Below, piece by piece: positions 1 through 7,919 of a stretch of DNA of 23,725 nucleotides. The stretch is from NCBI GenBank assembly GCA_910578495.1, contig CAJTRE010000018.1, positions 30,549 to 54,273 on the forward strand. The letters run 5' to 3'. A program made the position numbers and the translations under genes. This stretch comes from an uncultured Dorea sp. Its GTDB lineage: Bacteria > Bacillota > Clostridia > Lachnospirales > Lachnospiraceae. Below the pieces are notes generated by a model, which worked only from the letters and a program-made list of their open reading frames with translations, ran no database searches and was not told the origin of the DNA. The first letter of the stretch is position 1; the number at the start of each line of letters is the position of its first letter.

Positions 1-23
1 CCAAACAACACAATTCTTTTCAT
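1..23 (-). CDS. Start of an unidentified gene, cut by the window edge
   Basis: Only the first seven codons (MKRIVLF) are present, reading leftward out of the window. The ATG at 21-23 follows a GAGAGGAAAT ribosome site at a reasonable distance and lies 25 bases downstream of the dapF stop, so it is probably the next gene of the same operon. The fragment is too short to assign a family. Confidence 0.4.
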
Positions 24-48
24 CCCGGATTTCCTCTCCCCATTTTAT

Positions 49-894
49 TCATAATATCTCAATCTCTCCGTCATATACTGTGACAGCCGGTCCAGTCATA
101 TACACCTTATCCGTCTCCCGATCCCACTCAATAAACAAATCTCCCCCCAACAGTTTCACTGTAACCGCACATTCTGTAAAGCCATTCAAAATACTCGCTA
201 CCGCCACTGCACATGCTCCTGTACCACAGGCAAAGGTCTCACCAGACCCCCTCTCCCACACACGCATCTCCACTGTCCTTCGGTCAATCACTCGAACAAA
301 CTCAGTATTCACACGCCTCGGAAATCTTTCGTGACATTCGAACTTCGGGCCAATGTGTTCAAGATTCAGAACTTTCACATCATTCACATACACAACAGCA
401 TGCGGATTTCCCATAGACACCCCTGTCATCCGATACTCTTTATTATCGACCACAATCAGATCATCTACTATCTTCGTCTGCCCGGGTGACTCTACTGCCA
501 TCGGAATCTTTGCAGGATTCAGACAAGGACTTCCCATATCGACCTTCACCATGGAAACCTTTCCATTTTCCACCTTAAGATCAAGATATTTGATTCCGGC
601 CAGAGTTTCTACAGAAATATGCGTCTTATCTGTCAGTCCATAGTCATATACGTATTTACCCACACAGCGAATCCCGTTGCCACACATCTCCGATCTGGAA
701 CCATCTACATTGTACATCTCCATTTCAAAATCCGCCTCTTCAGACGGATTTATCATAATCAGCCCGTCTGAACCAATCCCAAAATGTCTGTTGCTGACAA
801 GCCTCGCCACTTCCGGCGGATTAGCAATGGTTTCTTTCAAACAGTTTACATATACATAGTCATTGCCCAGTCCCTGCATTTTTGTAAATTTCAT
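49..894 (-). CDS. dapF: Diaminopimelate epimerase
   Basis: This enzyme converts LL- to meso-diaminopimelate, the last step before lysine and the peptidoglycan cross-link residue. It acts in the cytoplasm without a cofactor. From the chosen start the protein has 281 residues, normal for the family. The two catalytic cysteines are visible: C71 in EMCGNGIRC and C223 in FACGTGAC. The N-terminal KMQGLGNDYVYV motif is also characteristic. I chose the ATG at 892-894 because AGAGGAGAAG lies just upstream and the family signature begins here; an in-frame upstream extension to 975 has no family similarity. A dapB-like gene lies in the same window at 12803, so both flanks of the integrated element carry lysine/DAP genes. 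Confidence 0.97.
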   Translation of the reverse strand: MKFTKMQGLGNDYVYVNCLKETIANPPEVARLVSNRHFGIGSDGLIMINPSEEADFEMEMYNVDGSRSEMCGNGIRCVGKYVYDYGLTDKTHISVETLAGIKYLDLKVENGKVSMVKVDMGSPCLNPAKIPMAVESPGQTKIVDDLIVVDNKEYRMTGVSMGNPHAVVYVNDVKVLNLEHIGPKFECHERFPRRVNTEFVRVIDRRTVEMRVWERGSGETFACGTGACAVAVASILNGFTECAVTVKLLGGDLFIEWDRETDKVYMTGPAVTVYDGEIEIL

Positions 895-988
895 AACACT
901 CTTCTCCTCTGTGTACCCACTAAAACATTTATGGCTAAAATCAAGAACCGCATCATTCCTGATACGGCTCCTCATATATTACTACTTA

Positions 989-1210
989 TTAGTCTTCATC
1001 TTCCAACCAGAACTCATCTTCCATCTCATGATATGTATTACCGTTATCACTGAAAACCTTCACTCCTCGTTTTACCGGAGAAAGCATGAAACCTTTGATT
1101 ACACCGATCAGTACACAACATAAAATCACCAGTATTTTCTCAGTCATCGTCCAATCTCTTGTAAAAAATTCTTTCAGTTCTTCCCATATACCTTTTAATA
1201 CATCTCTCAT
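989..1210 (-). CDS. Small single-pass membrane protein, unknown function
   Basis: A 73-residue protein with one hydrophobic helix at about residues 23-42 (ILVILCCVLIGVIKGFML). A charged amphipathic N-terminal part precedes it and a very acidic tail (EDEFWLEDED) ends it. The start at 1208-1210 is supported by an AAGGAGGATTACT ribosome site; an upstream in-frame ATG at 1264 has no comparable site. It sits directly upstream of dapF on the same strand, about 95 bases away, so it may be co-transcribed. I do not recognise a family. Confidence 0.7.
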   Translation of the reverse strand: MRDVLKGIWEELKEFFTRDWTMTEKILVILCCVLIGVIKGFMLSPVKRGVKVFSDNGNTYHEMEDEFWLEDED

Positions 1211-1312
1211 AGTAATCCTCCTTATTCTTTCGATATACTCCTCCAAAAAGTTTCCTGCGTTCATTATATTCCATTTTCACTATAAAGTCAAAGGTCGTCT
1301 TAGCTATTTTAG

Positions 1313-1341
1313 TTGAAAAACAGAGTGCAGTCTGTTACAAT
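1313..1341 (+). promoter_or_regulatory. Sigma-A promoter of pduL
   Basis: TTGAAA at 1313-1318 and TACAAT at 1336-1341 are separated by 17 bases. The ATG of pduL is 40 bases downstream, preceded by an ACGGAGTGAATCATT ribosome site. Confidence 0.7.
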
Positions 1342-1381
1342 AAATCTTGTCTATACAAAAAATAGAACGGAGTGAATCATT

Positions 1382-2026
1382 ATGGGACTTGCAATACCTA
1401 TTGAAACCAGCGCAAGACACATCCATATGTGTCAGAAAGATTTTGAAAAAATATTCGGAGAGGGACGCACTCTTACATATAAAGCAGATTTAAGCCAGCC
1501 TGGACAATATGTGGCAGAAGAGAGACTGTCCGTAAAAGGTCCGAAAGGGACTTTTGAAAATGTAGCTATCCTTGGTCCTTTCCGCCCCGAAACACAGTTG
1601 GAAATCTCTATGACAGATTCCAGAAAACTTGGAGTTCCAGGTGTCATCCGCCAATCAGGAGATACGAAAGATACTCCAGGCTGTACGTTAATCGGACCAG
1701 CCGGCGAATTAGAGCTTGACCATGGTGTAATTGTTGCCAAACGTCATATCCACATGACTCCCGTTCAGGCAATCCAGGCAAATGTCAAAGACAACGACGA
1801 AGTATTTGTAATTATGGAGAGTTTTGAACGCTCCCTCATCTTTGCCGATGTAATTGTCCGAGTAAATCCCAATTTTGCTCTCGCCATGCACGTTGACACC
1901 GATGAGGCAAACGCTTTTGCAAGTGACAGTAAACCAACGGGCGTAATCCTCAAGTTATTTGGCGGACGTACCTATAATCTGCAAAAATGGGCGGATGAAT
2001 TACAAAATGGAATCAACCGCTTATAA
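1382..2026 (+). CDS. pduL: Phosphate propanoyltransferase (PduL-type phosphotransacylase)
   Basis: It interconverts acyl-CoA plus phosphate and acyl-phosphate plus CoA. The 214-residue protein carries the two family repeats with metal-binding histidines: SARHIHM (H13, H15) near the N-terminus, and LDHGVIVAKRHIHMTP (H114, H122, H124) in the second half. It begins directly with the catalytic fold. The N-terminal encapsulation helix of microcompartment PduL proteins is absent, and there are no shell-protein genes nearby, so I infer a cytosolic enzyme that may serve as the housekeeping phosphotransacetylase for acetate and ATP production. It is a single-gene transcription unit: a consensus promoter upstream, a bidirectional terminator downstream, and opposite-strand neighbours on both sides. 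Confidence 0.93.
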   Translation: MGLAIPIETSARHIHMCQKDFEKIFGEGRTLTYKADLSQPGQYVAEERLSVKGPKGTFENVAILGPFRPETQLEISMTDSRKLGVPGVIRQSGDTKDTPGCTLIGPAGELELDHGVIVAKRHIHMTPVQAIQANVKDNDEVFVIMESFERSLIFADVIVRVNPNFALAMHVDTDEANAFASDSKPTGVILKLFGGRTYNLQKWADELQNGINRL

Positions 2027-2063
2027 ACATATGCAATTACATAGCAATCTACAAATATAACAC

Positions 2064-2106
2064 AAAGAGGATAAGCCGTTCACACTGAAACCTGCTTATC
2101 CTCTTT
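2064..2106. terminator. Bidirectional intrinsic terminator between pduL and deoB
   Basis: AAAGAGGATAAGC (2064-2076) pairs perfectly with GCTTATCCTCTTT (2094-2106) around a 17-base loop. The A/T-rich stem ends provide T-tracts for both directions, serving the convergent pduL and deoB genes. Confidence 0.85.
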
Positions 2107-2110
2107 ATGT

Positions 2111-3286
2111 TTACTTCATTTCAGAAAGTAATGATTCACCGATTAATCCTTCTGGTTTTTTTACCGCAAAATTCTCCGCAATGGTTGCTCCGATAACCCC
2201 AAAGGTATCTTGTTCCTTTAATGCTCCTGCACTTTCCATTCGATTAGAATAACAAAGCAGTGGTACCGTTTCTCTCGTATGATCTGTTCCAGTATGTGTT
2301 GGATCCGTTCCATGGTCTGCCGTAATCATCAGCAGGTCATCTTCCCGAAGTTTTCCTAACAATACACCAAGATTTATATCGAACTTCTCCAGTTCATCTG
2401 CATATCCCTGTACATCACGTCTATGTCCCCACAGCGCATCAAAATCCACAAGATTCACAAAACAAAGTCCATGAAAATCTCTGTCTGCAATCTCCAGTGT
2501 CTGTTCCATGCCATGCACGCTTGACTTAGATTTATTGGATTCTGTAATTCCTTCCCCGCAGAAAATATCGTTAATCTTTCCTACACTGATAACGTCCAAC
2601 TCCGCTTCTTTCAGCGCATTTAATACGGTCTTACCATACGGTTTTATAGCATAATCGTGACGATTAGATGTCCGTTTAAACTCACCTGTCTTCTCTCCAA
2701 TATACGGTCTTGCAATAACACGCCCTACTCTCCACTCTGGACGCATGGTAATCTCTCTTGCGGCCTCACAGAAATGATATAGGTTCTCAAGTCCGGTATA
2801 TTTTTCATGTCCACAAATCTGAAGCACCGAATCTGCCGAAGTATAAACAATAATATCTCCGTTTTTAATCTCCTGTCCGCCCAGTTCTTCAATAATCTCC
2901 GTACCACTCGCCGCTTTATTTCCAATAACCTTTCTTCCAAATGCTTTCTCAAGCTCTTGAATCAACTTCTCCGGAAATCCGGTTTCGGTAAAAGTAAGAA
3001 ACGGCTCTTTTACATGAAGTCCCATCATCTCCCAATGACCGGTCATAGTATCTTTGCCTACACTCCTCTCTTGCAGACGCGCATAGTATCCTTGTGCTTC
3101 ATCTGTCCTGCCGGCCAGGTTTCCAAGACCTAACTTTCGCAAGTTCGGAATATTCAAATTTTCTCTATGCTCCCAAATATGTCCAAGAGTATTTGTTCCT
3201 GCGTCACCATATTTCTCAGCATCCGGCATAGCGCCGATTCCAAGTGAGTCCAATACAATTAAAAAAATTCTTTGATATGTTTTCAT
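2111..3286 (-). CDS. deoB: Phosphopentomutase
   Basis: It isomerises (deoxy)ribose 1-phosphate and 5-phosphate in nucleoside salvage and catabolism. It is a Mn-dependent enzyme of the alkaline phosphatase superfamily. The protein has 391 residues, about the usual length. Metal and catalytic motifs are visible: D13 in LIVLDSLGIGAMPDA, T80 in GKDTMTGHWEMMG (the position phosphorylated in the Bacillus enzyme), NLVDFDALWGHRRD, and ITADHGTDPTHTGTDHTRE near the C-terminus. The start at 3284-3286 lies 10 bases after the stop of the preceding small regulator gene, suggesting co-transcription. No other nucleoside catabolism genes are adjacent. Confidence 0.97.
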   Translation of the reverse strand: MKTYQRIFLIVLDSLGIGAMPDAEKYGDAGTNTLGHIWEHRENLNIPNLRKLGLGNLAGRTDEAQGYYARLQERSVGKDTMTGHWEMMGLHVKEPFLTFTETGFPEKLIQELEKAFGRKVIGNKAASGTEIIEELGGQEIKNGDIIVYTSADSVLQICGHEKYTGLENLYHFCEAAREITMRPEWRVGRVIARPYIGEKTGEFKRTSNRHDYAIKPYGKTVLNALKEAELDVISVGKINDIFCGEGITESNKSKSSVHGMEQTLEIADRDFHGLCFVNLVDFDALWGHRRDVQGYADELEKFDINLGVLLGKLREDDLLMITADHGTDPTHTGTDHTRETVPLLCYSNRMESAGALKEQDTFGVIGATIAENFAVKKPEGLIGESLLSEMK

Positions 3287-3296
3287 TATCCAACCC

Positions 3297-3542
3297 TTAT
3301 ATCTTTGCAGTCAGCGTTTTCGCACTGACACCTTCTAACATTCCAAGCTTTCCGGAAAGCGAACTCGTCATATCCCCTGGCGCATCTAAAACCACACTAA
3401 TAATAGAAACTCCTCTGTCTCTGTACGGAATTCCCATCCGCCCCACAATATACTGACGGAACTCGTGCAATAGTTCATTAACGGCGCCTGCCGCTTCCTC
3501 ATCTTTGATAATAATACTAACTACCGACACTCTGCTATCCAT
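3297..3542 (-). CDS. TM1266-type iron-only hydrogenase system regulator (putative)
   Basis: An 81-residue protein resembling the small ACT/NikR-like family (TM1266 type) often annotated as putative iron-only hydrogenase system regulator. The pattern MDSRVSVVSIIIKD, then HEFRQYIVGRMGIPYRDRGV, then SIISVVLDAP matches this family as I remember it. The molecular role is not well established. It is 10 bases from the flavodiiron protein gene upstream and 10 bases from deoB downstream, so the three are probably one transcript. Pairing with an O2/NO-reducing flavodiiron protein fits an anaerobe protecting hydrogenase-type metabolism, but this is inference. Confidence 0.75.
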   Translation of the reverse strand: MDSRVSVVSIIIKDEEAAGAVNELLHEFRQYIVGRMGIPYRDRGVSIISVVLDAPGDMTSSLSGKLGMLEGVSAKTLTAKI

Positions 3543-3552
3543 ATTTTTCTCC

Positions 3553-4752
3553 TTAAAGAGTATCTACTATCTGCTGTGCAAAAGCTTCCAACTCTTCCTC
3601 TCTATCATTCTTGAGCGCAGACTTGATCGAAAGCTGGTTTTCTAACAGTTTGATATTCTTCATTTCTTCCAAATGTTTCACAATCTGCTTTCCTGCCGTC
3701 GGAGCCCATGTACCGTTATCCATCACTGCAACCGTACGATTCTGAACAGCCAGCGCTTTCATGTCATGCAACAGGTTTTCCATCGGTGGATAAATGCCTC
3801 CATTATAAGTAGAGCATGCAATCACTACATGACTGGCGCGGAAAATCTCTGCAATCAGTTCAGACACATGCGTTGTTGATACGTCATATAGGGAAATATT
3901 TTTCACACCTTTTAGTGCAAGTTTTGTTGCAAGTGCGTCTGCCGCCTGCTCTGTATGCCCATAAATAGAACCATAGATAATTACCACATCCTTGTCCTCT
4001 GGCTTGTATTTACTCCATGCATCATATTTTTCTATAAAATACGCAAGATTCTCTCTCCATACCGGACCATGAAGCGGACAAATCATCTCTATGTAAAGAC
4101 CGGATGCCTTTTTAAGGAGCGCCTGCACCTGCATACCATATTTCCCTACAATATTAGCATAATAACGTCTTGCATCAGCAATCCAGTCTCTGTCAAAATC
4201 AACTTCGTCACTGAACATGTTGCCGTTTAATGCGCCAAACGTGCCAAAAGCGTCTGCTGAAAACAATACTTTCTCCGTTTCATCATACGTCACCATAACC
4301 TCCGGCCAATGTACCATCGGAGCCATAACAAAACGTAAAGTATGCTTTCCTGTAGATAATGTATCTCCCTCTTTGACAAGAACAATTCTCTCCTGTCCCG
4401 GCTCGTCAAAAAACTGTCCAATCATCTGCACAGTCTTAACGTTCGCCACAATCTTCATATCCGGATAACGCTTCATAAATTCAACGATATTCGCACAGTG
4501 ATCCGGCTCCATATGCTGAACCACCAGATAATCAATGTCTCTTCCGTTCAGGGCATATTCTACATTTTCCAAAAACTGCTGTGTCACACTGGCATCTACA
4601 GTGTCCATAAGCGCTACTTTCTCATCCATGATTAAGTAAGAGTTATAAGAAACCCCTCTCTGGATCGGAAATAGATTTTCAAACAGAGCCAACCTTCTGT
4701 CATTACACCCTACCCATATAATATCCTCTGTTACTTTTCTTGTATTCTGCAT
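3553..4752 (-). CDS. Flavodiiron protein (A-type flavoprotein, O2/NO reductase)
   Basis: A cytoplasmic enzyme that reduces O2 to water and/or NO to N2O, protecting anaerobes. The 399-residue protein has the two expected domains. Residues about 1-250 form a metallo-beta-lactamase-like diiron domain with ligands in QHMEPDHCANIVEF (H80, E82, D84, H85), a further His in MVHWPEV, an Asp in FSADAFGTFG and a His in CPLHGPVWR. Residues about 256-399 form a flavodoxin domain with the FMN phosphate loop in IIYGSIYGHTEQAA and STYNGGIYPP. There is no extra rubredoxin or flavin-reductase domain, so electrons must come from separate proteins. AGGAGG lies upstream of the ATG. It precedes the TM1266-like gene in the same transcript. 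Confidence 0.93.
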   Translation of the reverse strand: MQNTRKVTEDIIWVGCNDRRLALFENLFPIQRGVSYNSYLIMDEKVALMDTVDASVTQQFLENVEYALNGRDIDYLVVQHMEPDHCANIVEFMKRYPDMKIVANVKTVQMIGQFFDEPGQERIVLVKEGDTLSTGKHTLRFVMAPMVHWPEVMVTYDETEKVLFSADAFGTFGALNGNMFSDEVDFDRDWIADARRYYANIVGKYGMQVQALLKKASGLYIEMICPLHGPVWRENLAYFIEKYDAWSKYKPEDKDVVIIYGSIYGHTEQAADALATKLALKGVKNISLYDVSTTHVSELIAEIFRASHVVIACSTYNGGIYPPMENLLHDMKALAVQNRTVAVMDNGTWAPTAGKQIVKHLEEMKNIKLLENQLSIKSALKNDREEELEAFAQQIVDTL

Positions 4753-4791
4753 TTCAAAATTCCTCCTGCCAACTCACATTTTTATTATAAT

Positions 4792-5544
4792 CTAATCAAA
4801 ATCCAACTCAATCGGACAATGGTCAGAACCCATCACATCCGTCAGTATTTTTGCATCCACAAGCCTGTCCTTCAAACTTTCAGACACTACAAAATAATCA
4901 ATTCTCCACCCCGCATTCTTTGCCCGGGCGCTGAATCTATAAGACCACCAAGAATATATATTTTCCATGTCCGGATAAAAATAGCGGAACGTATCAATAA
5001 ATCCTGCCGATAAAAGTTCGGAAAACTTTCCTCTCTCCTCATCCGTAAACCCCGCATTTTTGCGATTAGTCTTCGGATTTTTAAGGTCGATCTCCTTATG
5101 CGCCACATTCAAATCCCCACAGAAGATGACCGGCTTTTTCTCTTCCAACTTCTTTAGATACGCAAGAAAATCCGTTTCCCACTGCATCCTATACGGCAGT
5201 CTTGCAAGTTCATTTTGAGAATTCGGAGTATATACCGTTATAAAGTAATAATCCTCAAATTCCAGCGTGATCACTCGGCCTTCCTGATCATGCTCTTCCA
5301 TCCCTATTCCATAAGACACAGACAACGGCTCTTGTTTTGTAAAGATAGCTGTCCCGGAATACCCCTTTTTTACCGCATAATTCCAATATTGATGATACCC
5401 CGGAGTCTCAAGCTCAAGCTGCCCCTTTTGCAGCTTAGACTCCTGAATACACAGAATATCTGCATCCGCCTCCTGAAAGAACTCCAGAAAACCTTTCTGA
5501 ACACAAGCGCGGATGCCATTCACATTCCAAGAGATAAACTTCAT
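4792..5544 (-). CDS. xth: Exodeoxyribonuclease III / AP endonuclease
   Basis: It cleaves at abasic sites and removes 3' blocking groups in base-excision repair. The 250-residue protein is of typical length and shows the conserved blocks in order: MKFISWNVNGIRA, DILCIQESKLQ (catalytic Glu), YYFITVYTPNSQ (catalytic Tyr), FCGDLNVAHKEIDL (Asp/Asn pair), YSWWSYRF, and the C-terminal MGSDHCPIELDFD (Asp-His pair). The start at 5542-5544 has GGAGGAAATCAG upstream. It follows truA on the same strand after 68 bases and precedes the flavodiiron protein gene by 39 bases. Confidence 0.96.
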   Translation of the reverse strand: MKFISWNVNGIRACVQKGFLEFFQEADADILCIQESKLQKGQLELETPGYHQYWNYAVKKGYSGTAIFTKQEPLSVSYGIGMEEHDQEGRVITLEFEDYYFITVYTPNSQNELARLPYRMQWETDFLAYLKKLEEKKPVIFCGDLNVAHKEIDLKNPKTNRKNAGFTDEERGKFSELLSAGFIDTFRYFYPDMENIYSWWSYRFSARAKNAGWRIDYFVVSESLKDRLVDAKILTDVMGSDHCPIELDFD

Positions 5545-5612
5545 CTGATTTCCTCCAATTGTTCACATTGTAATGCAGCAATATAAACATTATTTTCATA
5601 GCATACTATATT

Positions 5613-6347
5613 TTAATAGTACACTTTTCTTAAAAACAATCCTCTTGCCGGAGCAAGAAATCCCGCAAGGCTGCGATCCTCTGCCGCAATCACAACCGGA
5701 AGCATAGAGGCGTCTCGTTTTCCTGTCCCAATCTCCAATAATGTGCCTGTCAGAATCCGAACCATATGGTATAAGAATCCGGAACCATAATAAGTAATAC
5801 GCACTTTCTCCCCGGCACTTATGATTTTAATATTGCTAATCTTCCTAACCGGATCTTTACAGTCAGTATCATCTGTAAAACTTATAAAATTCTTAGGCCC
5901 GATCAGATACGGCACTGCATCCCGCATTGCCGCAATATCCAATTTTTCCGGATAATGATAACAGTACCTTCGGGAAAATACATCCGGTTTTTCCCGGCAA
6001 TCAATGTAGTATTCGTATTTTTTCCCTTTGGCACTTTTGCGGGCATGAAAACCATTTCTCACCAGTTCCACTTTCATAATACGAATATCTTCCGGAAGGT
6101 AACGGTTCAGCGAATCCTTAAGTTCCTGAGCATCGTAAAGCTTGGACAATTTCACACTTGCAACCTGTCCGCGAGCGTGAACTCCGGCATCCGTTCTTCC
6201 GGATCCGTCCACCTGTACCCTGTACCCTACTAATTTGCCAATACTCCACTCTAACACAAACTGGATCGTATTATCCGTCGTCGCCTGACGCTGCCATCCC
6301 TGGTAACGGCTTCCATCATAGGCAATCGTTAATTTATATGTTCTCAT
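5613..6347 (-). CDS. truA: tRNA pseudouridine synthase A
   Basis: It converts uridines 38-40 in the anticodon stem-loop of many tRNAs to pseudouridine. The protein has 244 residues, normal for the family. Catalytic Asp53 lies in VDGSGRTDAGVHARGQVAS. The N-terminal KLTIAYDGSRYQGWQRQ and the FLYHMVRILTGTLLEIG block are also characteristic. It begins 14 bases downstream of nrdR and is probably co-transcribed with it. Confidence 0.97.
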   Translation of the reverse strand: MRTYKLTIAYDGSRYQGWQRQATTDNTIQFVLEWSIGKLVGYRVQVDGSGRTDAGVHARGQVASVKLSKLYDAQELKDSLNRYLPEDIRIMKVELVRNGFHARKSAKGKKYEYYIDCREKPDVFSRRYCYHYPEKLDIAAMRDAVPYLIGPKNFISFTDDTDCKDPVRKISNIKIISAGEKVRITYYGSGFLYHMVRILTGTLLEIGTGKRDASMLPVVIAAEDRSLAGFLAPARGLFLRKVYY

Positions 6348-6361
6348 AATTGAATATCACC

Positions 6362-6811
6362 CTATTTCAGTATTTTTTTCAATTCATCCATAAATGTATT
6401 CACGTCTTTAAATTCTCTGTATACCGAAGCAAAACGTACGTAGGCAACCTCGTCTAAATCCTTCAGCACATCCATAACAATCTCACCGATAGCGCTGCTC
6501 GGAATCTCCTTTGCCTCCAAACTGAAAACCTTCATCTCCACACAATCAATTGCTTTCTGAATATCAGCCGCGGATACCGGACGTTTGTAACAAGCTCTTA
6601 GAATACCATTCTCAATCTTTCCTCTGTCATATTGCTCTCTATTATTGTCTTTTTTTATAATAATAAGCGGAATCGTCTCTACTTTCTCATAAGTCGTAAA
6701 CCTTTTGCCACAAGTATCACAGGAACGTCTTCGGCGGATAGAATTACCATCTTCGGCCGGCCTTGAATCTATTACGCGTGTATCTGGATTATTACAGTAT
6801 GGACATTTCAT
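6362..6811 (-). CDS. nrdR: Transcriptional repressor NrdR
   Basis: A nucleotide-sensing repressor of ribonucleotide reductase operons. The 149-residue protein has the standard layout: an N-terminal zinc ribbon (C3, C6, C31, C34 in MKCPYC and CDTCGKRF), then an ATP-cone domain from about residue 49 to 139 (VETIPLIIIKKDNNREQYD and onward). The length is typical. It is followed closely by truA. No ribonucleotide reductase genes are visible here, so its targets lie elsewhere. Confidence 0.97.
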   Translation of the reverse strand: MKCPYCNNPDTRVIDSRPAEDGNSIRRRRSCDTCGKRFTTYEKVETIPLIIIKKDNNREQYDRGKIENGILRACYKRPVSAADIQKAIDCVEMKVFSLEAKEIPSSAIGEIVMDVLKDLDEVAYVRFASVYREFKDVNTFMDELKKILK

Positions 6812-6891
6812 CTTTTATAAATCCCTTTCTTTTGTTCTATCTTTTAGTATATCTTGCATGGATACAGAAGTCAAACCACAAAACAAAGTTT

Positions 6892-7131
6892 TTATTTCTC
6901 ATCATGAATCTCTACCAAGATAATATCTGCCCCTATTCTCCTAATACATTTAAACGGAATGACATACTCCGATCCATCACTGAAAAAACCACAAAATTTC
7001 CCGCATCTTGGTACAATAATTGCCTCAATACATCCTGTACAGTCATTGATAATAAGATCTACAACATACCCCAGCTTACAACAGTCACATGCATTAATCA
7101 CTTCTTTATCCTGAAATTCACAAAAGCGCAT
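6892..7131 (-). CDS. YlmC/YmxH family PRC-barrel protein
   Basis: A 79-residue protein of the YlmC/YmxH family, often named for sporulation although its function is poorly defined. The sequence MRFCEFQDKEVINACDCCKLGYVVDL, followed by GCIEAIIVP and YVIPFKCIRRIGADIILVEI, fits a PRC-barrel fold. The start at 7129-7131 has an AGAGGTGG ribosome site 8 bases upstream; an in-frame GTG four codons earlier would overlap that site. It is cysteine-rich (five cysteines), which is frequent in the clostridial members I recall. It precedes nrdR on the same strand by 80 bases. Confidence 0.85.
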   Translation of the reverse strand: MRFCEFQDKEVINACDCCKLGYVVDLIINDCTGCIEAIIVPRCGKFCGFFSDGSEYVIPFKCIRRIGADIILVEIHDEK

Positions 7132-7229
7132 ATACAACACCACCTCTCCAAAACAACTCCTGCTATGATATAGTATATGCAGATTTCAACTATCGGGTAC
7201 TTGCTAAAACGCCCCAAAAACAAAGACAA

Positions 7230-7262
7230 GAGAGTGTGTTTTTTTCCAAAAGTCACACTCTC
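7230..7262 (-). terminator. Intrinsic terminator of the ferredoxin gene
   Basis: On the minus strand GAGAGTGTG pairs with CACACTCTC (plus-strand 7254-7262 and 7230-7238) and is followed by TTGTCTTTGTTTTT. It lies 10 bases after the ferredoxin stop. Confidence 0.65.
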
Positions 7263-7271
7263 ATCCTTCTC

Positions 7272-7457
7272 TTATTCCTCTATGTCAATGACGGATACCG
7301 GACAACTGTCTCTTGCCTCTTCAGCCGCCATCTCACACTCCGGCGCCACTTGATCATAAGCTTCTGCAAGCCCATCGTCATTAAAGCGGAATACCTCCGG
7401 GCAAGCTGCCACACAGGCTCCACAAGAAATACATCCTTCATTTACTCTGGCTTTCAT
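7272..7457 (-). CDS. Monocluster [4Fe-4S] ferredoxin
   Basis: A 61-residue electron carrier. Cluster ligands are C9, C12 and C15 in CISCGACVAAC plus C52 in DSCPVSVI. C19 and C41 sit at the positions that form a disulfide in the Thermotoga-type monocluster ferredoxin, so this is a one-cluster protein and not the 2[4Fe-4S] clostridial type. A strong GAAGGAGGTATCCT ribosome site precedes the ATG. It is transcribed alone, with a terminator downstream. It is the last chromosomal gene before the left end of the integrated element, so before integration the tRNA-Pro gene lay directly upstream of it. Confidence 0.93.
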   Translation of the reverse strand: MKARVNEGCISCGACVAACPEVFRFNDDGLAEAYDQVAPECEMAAEEARDSCPVSVIDIEE

Positions 7458-7576
7458 AGGATACCTCCTTCATATTTATAAGGATAGTATACCCATTTTC
7501 TGGTATTTCATACTTCCATACTGAAAGCCGATTTCTCCTTTATAATTTATAATCCGTAAGTACGAAAATTAAATTT

Positions 7577-7613
7577 AATCGGGGTAACAGGATTCGAACC
7601 TGCGGCCTCACGG
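7577..7613. repeat. attL: displaced 3' end of tRNA-Pro
   Basis: Bases 7577-7604 are identical to 12611-12638. After one mismatch (G at 7605, A at 12639) identity continues to 7613/12647. The repeat covers the discriminator, acceptor strand, T arm and variable region of the tRNA. The rest of the tRNA is absent here, so this copy is non-functional and marks the left junction. The mismatch places the crossover to the left of 7605. Confidence 0.9.
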
Positions 7614-7660
7614 GGCAACAAGCAACGCATTTACGGGCTTTATAAGGGGTATTTTATAAC

Positions 7661-7679
7661 CCCAACCAAAAGCCAACCA
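7661..7679 (+). repeat. Arm-like repeat, left copy
   Basis: CCCAACCAAAAGCCAACCA. It matches 12545-12562 near the right end except for one extra A. Each copy contains two CCAACCA-like units. Presence just inside both ends, in the same orientation, suggests an integrase arm-binding site. Confidence 0.5.
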
Positions 7680-7779
7680 ATGACAAATATAAACAAGCGA
7701 CCCAAGGGTCTGAAAGGAGAACTTGTATATCCGTTTAACAGAAAAGCTTATTAAATTCAATTGATTAGTGAAAAACTAC

Positions 7780-7812
7780 TAGCCATAGATGTTTGTCTAT
7801 GGCTAATTTTTT
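7780..7812 (+). terminator. Intrinsic terminator with no clear gene upstream
   Basis: TAGCCATAGA (7780-7789) pairs perfectly with TCTATGGCTA (7796-7805) and is followed by ATTTTTTG. It is a strong plus-strand terminator, but no recognisable gene lies between it and attL. Confidence 0.75.
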
Positions 7813-7851
7813 GCCATTACACCAACTAAGATTATGTATTCTATTTTGAAA

Positions 7852-7884
7852 AACTGGCACTTGTCGGCAAACTGAAAGTTGTCG
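7852..7884 (+). repeat. Tandem 15-base repeats
   Basis: AACTGGCACTTGTCG (7852-7866) and AACTGAAAGTTGTCG (7870-7884) match at 12 of 15 positions with an 18-base period. They are possibly further protein-binding sites at the element end; function unknown. Confidence 0.35.
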
Positions 7885-7919
7885 AGTTTTATATATTGAC
7901 CAAAAGTTTGATTTAAGAA

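Larger units (their letters stand above)
7614..7919. other. Left-end non-coding region of the element
   Basis: About 300 bases without a convincing gene. It holds arm-like repeats (7661-7679, 7852-7884) and a plus-strand intrinsic terminator at 7780-7812. An AAGGAGAAC ribosome-like site near 7716 precedes only a 13-codon frame starting TTG that ends before the terminator. It could be the attachment and excision control region or yield a short RNA. Confidence 0.5.

Noticed and set aside
49..975. Longer dapF start at 975
   Set aside because: The extra 27 residues have no family similarity, and the ribosome site is located before the ATG at 894.
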